Below are positions 10,301-20,222 of a DNA stretch of 28,841 nucleotides, one piece after another. Position numbers and translations under genes: made by a program. The stretch is from Thoreauomyces humboldtii (taxonomy: Eukaryota > Chytridiomycota > Chytridiomycetes > Spizellomycetales > Powellomycetaceae), in the NCBI GenBank assembly GCA_027596035.1, contig JADGJA010000231.1, forward strand, positions 1 through 28,841. Direction: 5' to 3'. Under the pieces are notes generated by a model. That model had not been told where the DNA came from, ran no database searches, and saw only the letters and a list, made by a program, of their open reading frames with translations. How positions within the stretch are numbered: position 1 is the first letter of the stretch; the number at the start of each line of letters is the position of its first letter.

Positions 10301-12272
10301 AAGTCGACCACGATGGAATCGTTCCGTAAACAGTAAATTTCCCACGCTTTCGCCGCGACAACTTCGTCCGGTTGCCCATCCATGTCCGGCGCCTCCACGT
10401 ACGGTTTCTTTTTGATCCGGTTCAGGTCCTCGTGCAGTCCATCGACTAGAAACCCCAGAAGCTCCTGCGAATCCTGCTGAGAGTACCCTGCGAACATCGA
10501 GTTGAATCTGCCGATGGTACTCTTAAAGGGGCGAGGTGCGTAGCTAGAGTTTCGGTCTTCGTTCGGGCGCCAGAGCTGCTTTGTGAGTTCCGCATACGCC
10601 TCCGCGACCTGTCCTCGCATACCGAGAGGATTTTCCGGATTCAGCTCAGCCTCCCACTTGTTTTGAATGAAGTATTTGGTGAGAGGAGCGGTATTGCTGA
10701 GGCATTGGAGCGCCGAATTCATAAAGCACGTGTTCCCGAGATTCTGCAACCCGGTTGCCCCGATTGGTAGTGCGCGTCGAGCCGAAGTATATCGACTACT
10801 TATAGCTGTCCGCTCTGTTCTGAGGGGAACAATAGGTAGTATGGCGGAGGAAGTGCTTGAGTTTGCGAGGAGTAATGGAGCATCATTGGACTTCGTCAAG
10901 TCGACCTCGGTTTCGCAGGAATCCATTGGGTCCCCTCTGATCGTAATCGGGGCTGCAATCGAAGAGCTTTCGATAAACCGACCTGAATTTAGATCGAGTC
11001 TATGGGTCTTGATCAAATCCAGGAAGACTCACCATGCTCCATCATAAGCGGGTAGGGCCTCCTCGACCGTAACGGCCACCAATGCTTGTTCTAGAGAGGG
11101 CTGCACTTCCAGACGCCGTGCTCGCTCTAGATGCAGCTCGGTGAAAGTAAAGAATTCCGAAGCCAGAAGTTCCCTCTTCTCGCCATTCAAATCTTTCTTG
11201 ACAGCATAAACATCTAGATTTTGCACACGCAGGCAAGGTATTCTCTCGCGTATCTTGTCTTTGATGCGGTCAAGAGTGTCGCCCAGAGAAAATTCTATTG
11301 ACGAGCGTTGGGATTCAAGTTTCTCGTCCTTATAGTGCACGTCCAGGACCGCTGGATAGATTTCCAAAGCCCATTTTGAATCCGTCCTGGCATATGTCTG
11401 ACGCGGCAGTGAGTGTTGCGCTGAGACTAATCCGCATCTAAAAGCTGGCATAAGTCGAAACTCCAAAAAACTTCTTCTGGGGCCATTACCGTTGCTTGAG
11501 CTCGTCCCATATCTCCTGTGGCACAGCAACAAAATCAACGAATTCCTTGAGATCTGCTCGCAGTCGGCTACTGTTGGTGCGGCCAGCATCAAAGAGATCC
11601 GAGTTGTCAATTGCGGGAGAGATCGCCTCGTTCTCTGATACGATAGCATCACTCCATGCATTGTGCCTTGAGGAAATCAAGTCAGAACAAACCGAAGAAA
11701 GAAGACTGCCGGGCGATGATGCTGGGTTACCAGGTTTTTGAGAGCAGGTAATAAGTGTCTGCAACTTTGCTGGAAAGACTGGCTTGTACTTTCCGTCTGA
11801 AAGCTTCCTCATTCGCATATGTGGCGCGTTGAGTAATGTGCTCTATTGGAAGACCTTCAGGTGTCCGTCCGTGCGACTCAGGATCATAGATATCCGAGTC
11901 CTGTTCGAAAGCACCTGGCTCCTGAGGTTCTGCAGTTTGCCTTTGCTTTTGCTTTGCGAGAACGGATGCGGGGTGATCGACCTCCATATCGGAGGAAAGA
12001 AGGTTTGATCGCTCTGATACGCGATTGTCGTTGGGTGCAAACCCTGCGAACCCGTTTCTAGAGTTCGGGGTCCTTGGGATCTGCAAGTCATTTCGTGGGT
12101 GTGACGTCTAGGGTTTGCCGTGCTACATTTCCGCGACTCTTACGTGAGGGCTATGCTGGGGAGGTTCTGGAGACAATGCAGCCTCGTTCGCCTGGCGCTT
12201 GAGAGAGTTTCCCTGGGCCTTTGGAATGGAAATGCTGGGCGAAGGCGGCGTTCGGAGGCAAGGCTGCACCAT
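7335..12272 (-). CDS. UBP12: Ubiquitin-specific protease with DUSP and ubiquitin-like domains (Ubp12/USP4-11-15 type)
   Basis: Proposed exons: 12272-12144, 12080-11731, 11666-11490, 11437-11033, 10966-9037, 8975-8772, 8705-8378, 8320-8232, 8168-7335; about 1,481 aa. It is a cysteine deubiquitinase. The DUSP domain spans about 149-218 ([10 protein letters not shown] to VPQEIWDEL). A ubiquitin-like domain follows (LEIYP to AYDGAW, about 238-353). The catalytic domain has the Cys box [13 protein letters not shown] (Cys about 434), a zinc-ribbon pair (VECIEC; WYCPRC), the long insert typical of this class, and the His box [18 protein letters not shown] (His about 1174) with Asp about 1191 in YNFDD. 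A 278-residue Ser/Gly/Pro-rich tail follows. Junctions restoring LLSKTWHNAW, GGGHYTAFAKN and [11 protein letters not shown] are strong. The 11033/10966 junction is weak: only a poor AAG acceptor keeps frame. The N-terminal Met at 12272 is provisional. It is divergent from the WDR97-like gene. Confidence 0.9.
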
Positions 12273-12619
12273 ATAGGGATCCGTGATCAGCACTTGACCA
12301 GCGAGGGATTTGGGTGACAAAGTTGCACGTGCGTGAGCGGAAGCAGTGCCGTTTCACGCTCGAAGTAGAGATGGGAGGATGAGACGTTTCCAAAAAATCG
12401 CGGTACTACTACTACAGCGGGAAAGAGATGCCCTTGTGGTCCGGCCAAGTGGTCTCGCATGTCGCTGTGTCGTCGAAAATGAGAATCCCGCAACCTTCTC
12501 GCCAGTCGACAGCTGCTAGGTAAAGCTAAAGCCTAAAATCGAGAGGTTACTTCATGTCGGGATTGGGAGAAGCGGAGCATGAACACAAGATGGACTTCTC
12601 TGGCTGGTCCTGAACTTTT
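12273..12619. promoter_or_regulatory. Divergent promoter interval of UBP12 and the WDR97-like gene
   Basis: This 347-bp interval lies between two divergent start codons. I see no further gene. Minus-strand frames continue upstream of the chosen UBP12 ATG but meet a stop near the middle of the interval, so either the start at 12272 is right or a further 5' exon lies here. No clear TATA or CCAAT box. Confidence 0.5.
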
Positions 12620-15600
12620 ATGACATCCAACATGCAGCGGCCGCCTGCGAAGCCTTTGAGCAACGATCTGCTAGATCTATTCATCGACCGATATCCACTT
12701 TTCGAGGGAGAGAAAGCTCCACCGCGCCGTGCGAAACGGGAAGAACCGCCTCCGGTCGAGGCAGGAAAGCCTTTACGCAAAAGGCACCTTCAGCGAGAAG
12801 AAGATGGAGCTGCTGGAATATGGTCTTGGGCAAAAGTAAAACGAGAGATAGCAAAGTATCTCGGCGTCAGCCCCCGCCAGCCCGACAACAAGGCAGAAGA
12901 CGATGCAGGTCGGAACGGTCCTCCCTTGCCTGTCAAATTCCCGGGACAACCTGTCCAGGCTTTGAGTGTCCCGCACGGTCTTCAGCACATTCATAAGATC
13001 CCGACGACCTCCCAAGTCAAGAACGTTCTATATGTCCCTCCTGGAATCTCGCCGTACAACTACACGCCAACACAAGAACTTTGGGCAGTGTGGGACGAAA
13101 CAGGTGTAGGAGTATGGTGCCGAGGACGCAGCAAGCGAGTATCTGCACCTTGGATAGCGAAAGGAGTGGTGGGATGGGAGGCGGTCAACGGATGGATTGT
13201 GGTTGCCGGTGGAGACATGGCTTTGAGAGTACGTGCCGGGTGAGCATCTATCATGCTTGCTTCTTAGGATGCTGATCGCGCTATTTGGTAATGTAGGTTC
13301 TGGATCAAAAGTTCGAAGAAGTCTGCGTGGTAAGCGTCGGGAAACCCGTCTTATTGTGAGTAAGGATGGATATGAGTCGAGTTATGTACGAATCGAACGC
13401 TAAGGAGAGACCATGTTGGGCTCAGCGTGGACTGGATACCTGAGCGAAGCGAGCTGGTCACGGGCGAAGTTGGATCGATTACGGTGAGTGGATGGGTTTC
13501 CGGGAAGTCCAAGCTTCTTTGCGTGAACTGCTGTGCTAAGAAGTTGCGCTCGTAGTTCTGGAAGATGGAGAACTCAACGTAGGCTTGGGCGACGGCACTG
13601 GGTTCCTTGCCTCTGAATGAGCGTAAGGCTTATCCGCAATCTTCCTCCAGTGTCAATCGTCGGGAAATGTCTAAGCCTATTGTGGTACGAAAGATCCATG
13701 ATCTCGCGGACGAAGAATGGGTTTCGTACATTCTGTATGATGGTACCGGAGAAAGATGTTATGCGGCGGTTGATTCAAGCGTCTACGTAAGTAAGAAATC
13801 ATATTCACATCATTTAGATTTTATATTGACCGGCGAGATAGGTCTACGACTGGAACACTGGCGATCGGCTAGAAACCCTGCAGAATATCCACGAGATGAG
13901 CGTAACATGTCTCGCATATCACAAGCGCTTGGAGTACTTGATAACAGGGTCGAAAGACGGAGAAAGTACTTAGAGAACAGTCGCCCTGTGTTTGCCGGAA
14001 TTGTTGAACTGAAACCGGGCCATCTTCCCATAGTCAAAGTATGGTCGCCGCAGTCCTTGCCGATTTACTCGTTCAGACACAGCAACGGAATCTCCTCCCT
14101 TCTCCTCCCGTCACCAACAATTCCCACTATTATCAGCGGTAGCTTGGACGGTAGCGTCCGCATATGGGATCTGGACCGCGGAAAGCAAGTTTACAAAAAC
14201 AATGCACAGACGGATGTCCGTGGAATGATGTGGGTCGGCCAGGATTCGATCGGCATCTGGGGAAGAAAGGAGGTCGGGGTTTGGAGTTTGAGCCGGGTTG
14301 GCGGGTGCTTCATTGGGCTAAGGTACGGCTTACTTCTCTTGCGGACGTATGTGACATTCTCTCTAATACAATAGTATTAGCGCAAACCCACGGTCTGTAT
14401 CGATGTTGCATCACCCTGACCATCCAAGTCGTGTCATCACGTCGTTGTCGGACGGTTCCATCCGGGTGTTCTCACCAGTCACTGGAAGTACCTTGACAAC
14501 TTGTTTTCCCGTTTACAAGGATGTTGGTTTGCGTGACGTGGTAGGGGACATGGCATACGGAACTATTTACGGCAGTCTGAGCTCCGGCGAGATCGGCGTC
14601 TGGGACATCAGTGAGGGCCTAAATCCAGGAATTTTGAAGGCAGTGTGGGAGGAGATAGGTACATCCCAGTTCTGCATGGTATCCTGAACACACTCTAATC
14701 GATTATTCCTGGCAGTTCCTCGTGATACCTTGACTAGTCTTACCGCCATAGACATCTACAATCATCAGCCTGCGTTGGGCCATACCTCGCCTCAGTTCAG
14801 GCGCGCCTTTTATCTCGGGGTGGGCATGGAGAGCGGAGGTATTGGCTGGGTCAATGAAAATGGACGTCTCGAAGGATCTGTACAGGTATTGGCAAATACT
14901 GTCTATCGCTCGTGAAAGCACAGCTTATTCCACTGAATCAGGCACACACAGCCGAGGTAGTCTTTGTTCGATTTGATCCAAGGCACTTATGGCTCATCTC
15001 AGGAGGATTGGGTGAGTTGCTCCTTCAATGTCAAATTCCTCGATTAGCACTAACCCGTTTCCCTGATCGAAGACAACACCATCAAAACATGGCTTTTTTC
15101 GCCACCGATTTCGGCAGCTCCCGGCGCTTTGCCCTCACTTGTTCACCTCCACACTATCAGTACAGTGGCCTGTTCGCCGAGTGCGGCCGTAGCTTTGTCA
15201 CCTGCTCGCACTCTCTTGGGACTTCCGGGAAGAGGTTCCGTAAAAGGTTGCAGATACGACTCTGATGGGATTCTCGAATGGATTGACAAGAAAGACGATG
15301 CGGAGGCTCTATTTGTTGGAGAGATCAAGGCTATCGACTGGTGCGAGGTTTGGGGCATATGGGCCGGTGGGGTCGGCAAAACAGTCAGGATCTGGGACGA
15401 GTCTGGGCTGATCAGGTACCTTCGCGAAATCTTACAAATGCTTCACTATGTCGCTGTTAACTTAGTTGTCAACAGGGAGATTCAATTCAACGATGTGGTC
15501 CAGACAGTTTGTTTTGGCAACCAGCGAGGTGACATTTTTGTAGGCATCTCGGATCAAGTCTCTCTCGTTAGAATGCAAGATTGTATGGTCAGAGAAGCAG

Positions 15601-18600
15601 AATCAACCTACGGTTCTCTATGCTCAAAATGTTTTTATTTTCAGATCTTCCCTACCAAATTCTCCGCTTAGCGCTCAATATGAGCTTCCCAGACGACCTG
15701 ACGGAGGAATCTCAGCCCTTTGACTCGAACATTGATTTTTGGGAAGGAGTACTGGAGCGTGATTTGCGTGCTCGCGGAAGCATAGGTTACTGGCACGTTA
15801 AGAGGTATGCTTCTTCGCAGAGCGCGAAAGAGAGGGCGACGTACTGACTCTTCGCATAAGAGATATCAGCGCGGCAAACAGAAACGCAGCCGGAAACACT
15901 CTTGATGGATCTGATTGGACTCCACCCAAGTCACCTCAAAAACCAACGCGCGAGACTTTGATGGTAGCAGATCGTCGGCACAAAGGAATGATTTGCTGAT
16001 ACTAACATCATTCTGTCTCCTACCCTTCGAAATTAGCGCCGAAACCGCAGACTGTTTCTGGAACGAGAACATCATGTCTATGCATACCACCGGAGTCACC
16101 GCCAAATGCTCAACGCCATAAGAAATCCGCGTTTGAAGGACCATTCCGATGATGCAGATGGGGACTACGTTCTGTTTGACAGTGATACCGATGACGATCA
16201 TCTAGTTCCGGACCTTATACTCGGCGATGAAAGTGGCGATGAGGTACCTAAAACGATGTTTGTTCTCGCGACCATATCACTGACCGGATAGCTGTAGGAG
16301 GAAGAAGTAAAACCCGTCTTCAAGCCCCGGCCCATGCCCGTTTACAGTAAGTTTCAGCTACTATCGAGCTCTCGAGGCACGTCAATCTAATCGTTTATCT
16401 AGTTCCAAAGAAAGCGAAAGCGTATAAGCCGGTCTCTCGTCGAGTGGACGCAAGCCTTGTGAAGGCGCCGCAGAAAACGGAGGAATCGCTGTCAAAAGAA
16501 GAGCTGGAAGCACGAAGAGCCGAAGTGCGAAGAAACCTTCAGAGTCAAGGAGTTACTTTGCCAAATTCAAGTCTTACTCAAGAGGTTGCACCAGCGATGG
16601 CAAGTGGGTCGCCTTTCAAAATGACAACTTTGTCAGCGCACACTGAGCCTCCCACTGTCAAGTATATTGTGCCCAAAAGCCGATCCCGCCCCCCACCGAA
16701 ACCACCAAAACCAGAACCTCCGGTTCTCTGGGCAGCTCCTGGTCCCAGTGTGAATGATTTGCTTGACGATGATGGCGATGAAGAAGATGTACATGTACAA
16801 GCGCCAGTCCCCGAGCCTCAGCAAGAGGAACTTCCCCCACCTCCGTCGCCGCCCATGTTCGCCGAGATTGAAGTAAATCGACCACGAGTACGTCGACCAG
16901 CTCGAGCGAAGAAGACTAAAAAAGTCAAACCCAAGGTCGAGCCGCCTCAAATGCCCGTTATCACACCACTCGTGCTTCCTTCCCCTATAAGCCAAACACC
17001 TCAGGCCAAAGTCAGTCGCATCGTAATCCACAAACCAGTTGTGGAGCCAAAGGTCGTACCAGTCGACATCCGGCCACCACCTGCCCCGCCAAAACCGGCG
17101 CCAAAACGGGTGCCTTTACCTGTCCCTCCCCCGAAGGAAACAACTGCGCCCCGACCACCGCCTCCAAAACCTTTATCTGCGCCTTTTGCGCCGGCACCTC
17201 TTCCGCGACCAGCTCGCAAGCCACAAGCCCCTCCAACTCCCGTAATGCTGGCATCCGAAACTGGTTCACCAGTCGTTGTCAAAGTGGAAGCAGTTCTGGA
17301 ACAGGAGACTACTACCGTCCGCGAGCCTAACGATACGCCAGCCTTACCTGCATTTCTGTCTGGAGAGGTAGATGAACGTGCCGCAGCCATGTTTGCCTGG
17401 AATCTTATCAGAGTTCGGGAACTGGGCACCGAATCCGATGTACCGGTAGAGCTTCAGCGTATGATGGGATCGTTTTGGTTTCCGCAACTTCGGGTGTGTA
17501 GCTGTCTAAATGCTGGAAGAAGGCCGATTCTAATACGTGGTTTTGCGTTCAAAGGGCAAAAATACGTTGCAGAGCATCGTTGCAGCACTGATCAACCTTC
17601 TGGACGTCGGTCTTTGGATGGAGAAAGTCGAGGCCTGCAAAGGCCTTCTTTTCCTCTTCCGCACATTCAAAGATGATTTCCTGGATCCCATGGAGGTACT
17701 GATCCGACCACAACTCGAGCACTTGGAGGACGATGCCTGGCAAGTCCGCGGGCAGATTTGTGCGAATCTCGCGCAATACGGGATCGTGAATAATCAGATA
17801 TTGGGTCATCTCATCAAGTTACTGGCGGACAAAGTAGAGTTCGTTCGGTAGGTTCTTTATGCTTTCGCACATCGCATGTGGTGCAAAAGTCTAACTATAT
17901 GAACCCGGAACAGAACTGCCGCGCTGAAATCGCTATCTGTATTCGGCGTTCAAAACAAGCTACATCTTGAAGACGCTATGAGGCAGTGCGGAATCCTGCC
18001 CAGGCGCGAGGGCGATATGTACATGAATTGTCTTGATGTGAGTCCCACGCAGGAGCCTTTGAACGTTAAGGACTTGAATTGCAGATCTAAGCCATTCTTG
18101 GTTTCCGTTAAATGAACGCAGTCGATGATCTCGGAGGAGGAAGCTCGTCGGAACGCTGCGCGTAACGCGTCGACCACACTCACGACAAAGTGGTTGTCGG
18201 TAACTCGCGAAGGCCATAAACGTGCGCCCGCTGGCCGGCTTCGCCGTCGACGAAACAGTTACTTTGAACATCTGGCCGGACGTTTCTTTCCGCCTGATGC
18301 GCGGGTGAGTGCCAACGGCGCCCCGCGGTACAACTTTGATGCTGCGGAGCAACTCTCGTACACGGATTGGGATGAAGGAGTCCCAAAGGGATGGGACACG
18401 CTGCCGGGCGACAAGGCGTGGTCTCATCGCCGCCATGTGCACCATGCAACGGCTACTTCGGATTCGTTCGGCGCAGCCCTCATAACGAGCGCTCGTGCTG
18501 CAGAGCCTCCAGAAGAGGGACCATCAGCGCACGACAGAACGCGCAGCCGCGCAAAGATGATGAGAATAGCTGCCCGGACAATGCGTCCCATGACCGCTGG

Positions 18601-18817
18601 GGCGCTTTTCGCTGGGGGCGACCGGGCCCTCGCCGCAAGCGTAACGCAACCCGCACTGAAGTTGATACGAGGAACGAAAAGACCCTTCACGGCTCCGGCC
18701 ACGAGTGGGCGAGAGAAGGTCGATCCCAAGCAAGCAAGTCGAGGATGGGCAGAGACCTTGCGACCCACTTTGCCGCCAGTCGACGGCGATATTCATGACA
18801 GACCTTTTCGGGCCTGA
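12620..18817 (+). CDS. WD40-repeat and HEAT-like protein resembling ciliary WDR87/WDR97
   Basis: Exons: 12620-13228, 13297-13355, 13426-13483, 13556-13578, 13651-13786, 13842-13965, 14034-14322, 14375-14658, 14716-14885, 14942-15011, 15073-15415, 15476-15582, 15645-15804, 15861-15963, 16037-16243, 16298-16346, 16403-17493, 17555-17847, 17914-18037, 18122-18817; about 1,664 aa. Residues 1 to about 830 hold many WD units (GSITFWKME, GSKDGEIKVW, GSLDGSVRIWDL, SDGSIRVF, GEIGVWDI, GGLDNTIKTW, KTVRIWDES). A basic then acidic linker follows, a Lys/Glu-rich helix near 945-980, a Pro-rich region (about 1000-1230), HEAT-like helices (about 1240-1433) and an Arg-rich tail. WD array, Pro-rich linker and C-terminal HEAT-like part match WDR87/WDR97, associated with cilia and sperm tails; that assignment is from memory of architecture, not alignment. 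The acceptor at 15861 could instead be 15870. A stop precedes the ATG in frame. Confidence 0.75.
16680..17280 (+). other. Proline-rich segment of the WDR97-like protein
   Basis: Within exon 17 the translation is dominated by Pro, Lys, Val and Ala with repeated PPPKP, PPPPSPP and RPPPPKP units, plus a short acidic run (DDDGDEEDV) and a basic patch (RPARAKKTKKVKPK). It looks disordered and contains several SH3/profilin-type polyproline cores. Antisense frames through it are Gly-rich shadows. Confidence 0.7.
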
Positions 18818-19582
18818 TATCTGCCAAGTTTTGAACCTGAACTTTGAAAGATCGACGATAAAAATGTTGGCGCCTTTTCTTACACAACCTTTCAGATGCC
18901 GAAGCATATTCATTGGTCATGCCTTTTTATAAGGCGTCGATGAGTGTCCCAGTACTCCGTTCATGAGGCCCCACTACGAAGCGCCACGGCACGCGCAAAA
19001 GAATCGCGTGCAACACTGGTTCAAATCGACGAGCGCGTTCACTCGAGCATCCTCCCCCAGCTTCCAGTGAGCCATTCTGGTTGTTGATAGCTCAGTGAAA
19101 CGAGTTATTTGAATGCAGTTGTTGGTCTTTCAAGTTGTTGGATTGAAATGCAATGCTGGCCAGGGTCGCTTTTCTTCATAATTTATAGGGATGAAATCAG
19201 GGTTAGGGTTATGAAATGTGCAGTCGTCCTGCGCGAGTTGATTGATGGAAGGCTGGAAGGTGCTGAACTGATGAGTGAAGTGGCATATGGGCAGTGATAC
19301 GAGAAACGAAATCATGTGTGCGCGACGGTCACAATCTAAGCAGCCAGTCATGAGGTAGGGAAAAATGAAGAGCCTTCGTCCCTGCTGCCATCCTGGCACA
19401 ATGCTACAAGGCTCTGATTGAATCGGGGTAGATGGAAAGGACACAGGTCCGTGTTGTATCCTTCCTGTACATCTGTTCATCAACACGAGAGACTGCTCCC
19501 GTGCTGATTCCAGCTGCAAAGGATCCGGCTGCCATGACTGGCACCAACGCCTTCATATTCATCTGATCCAAAGGTTGGTTTT
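18818..19582. other. Interval between the WDR97-like gene and bL36m with no firm gene
   Basis: These 765 bp receive the 3' ends of two convergent genes. From 18818 to about 19400 I see no gene-like frame. Two adjoining TTAGGG-type units lie at about 19198-19211, too short for an interstitial telomere tract. A minus-strand ATG frame at 19404-19562 (52 aa) has a hydrophobic Ala/Gly/Val stretch; it starts 20 nt below the bL36m stop and is treated only as a finding. Confidence 0.5.
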
Positions 19583-19804
19583 CTACTTCTGCTTTTGCTT
19601 GTGCTTGGGATTTTCCTTGCACTCGACCCGCAGCTTGTTGCGCCTCCGGCAGAAGAAGCAGTTCTCGCATCTTAGCTTCAGAGCGGTTCTGGTTCGGTAT
19701 GTGCGGCAAAAGGTGGGCTGTATGTGCGACCAGCAAGGGACGGATAGTAGGAGGGAGGTGGTCCGTTTTGGTGCAACAAGGAGGTTACGAAATGTAGCGA
19801 GCAT
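19583..19804 (-). CDS. RTC6: Mitochondrial large-subunit ribosomal protein bL36m
   Basis: Single exon, 73 aa. The last 37 residues align without gaps with bacterial and mitochondrial bL36: a basic start (RTRTALKLR), then Cys46-x2-Cys49, Cys62 and His68 as the zinc ligands, ending in the invariant NPKHKQ-type tail. The preceding 36 residues are Arg-, Ser- and Thr-rich without acidic residues, as expected of a mitochondrial presequence. bL36 is the smallest protein of the large subunit and binds 23S-type rRNA near the GTPase-associated region. An extra cysteine (Cys52) replaces the usual aliphatic residue. The in-frame ATG at 19804 has A at -3; reading continues upstream only from non-ATG codons. 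It is divergent from the CEP350-like gene. Confidence 0.92.
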   Translation of the reverse strand: MLATFRNLLVAPKRTTSLLLSVPCWSHIQPTFCRTYRTRTALKLRCENCFFCRRRNKLRVECKENPKHKQKQK

Positions 19805-20222
19805 GATGCTGGAGGGTGCGAGCAAATCGTAGGGAGATCCGCGTCACAGTCAAGTCGTATACAGTAAGAGTCGCGTGTCGGGAACACCGGTAGACCGAGG
19901 AGGGAGGAGCATCCGAGAGAGTGGTCGAGAAGCGAAGGACGAGAAGAAAATCCAGTGGGTTCGGACAGAGGGGAACGGGAGTCATCCATGCATCCCATCC
20001 CCCTCTCGCGTTTTGCTCTCTCTCCCTTCCTCTCGGACCCTTCTCTCTTTGGCTTGCGTCCGCCCCACTCGTGACCTTTCTCCCCATCGTTGATCCTCGT
20101 TGGGCGTGTTCAATCTGATTTAGTGGAGGTGGTGGAGGTGGTGGTGGAGGTGGCACTCGACGTTCATAAGTTTCAGCACGTCCCATCTCGGCGACCTCCG
20201 TCACCCAACCTCACACAACCTG
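19805..20222. promoter_or_regulatory. Divergent promoter interval of bL36m and the CEP350-like gene
   Basis: This 418-bp interval is purine-rich in its first half, pyrimidine-rich in its second, and carries a GGTGGA microsatellite at 20123-20153. The microsatellite yields a polyproline run in a minus-strand frame, which I take as an artefact. Further 5' exons of the CEP350-like gene could lie here, since its frame stays open upstream of 20223 without an ATG. Confidence 0.5.
20123..20153. repeat. GGT/GGA trinucleotide microsatellite
   Basis: About 31 bp of GTGGAGGTG-type units with no interruptions other than T/A alternation. It lies in the divergent promoter interval just upstream of the CEP350-like gene. 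Confidence 0.8.

Noticed and set aside
8022..10415. Several plus-strand frames opposite UBP12
   Set aside because: All are shorter than the protease exons they face and lack motifs; the minus-strand exons carry the Cys and His boxes.
16633..17429. Gly-rich minus-strand frames opposite the WDR97-like gene
   Set aside because: They are the complement of the proline-rich exon 17; CCN codons read as Gly codons in reverse.
19198..19211. Interstitial telomere or chromosome end
   Set aside because: Only two units are present and genes continue on both sides.
19785..20204. Minus-strand frame with a polyproline run upstream of bL36m
   Set aside because: The polyproline comes from the GGT/GGA microsatellite, the frame overlaps the bL36m start in a different phase, and nothing else in it is protein-like.
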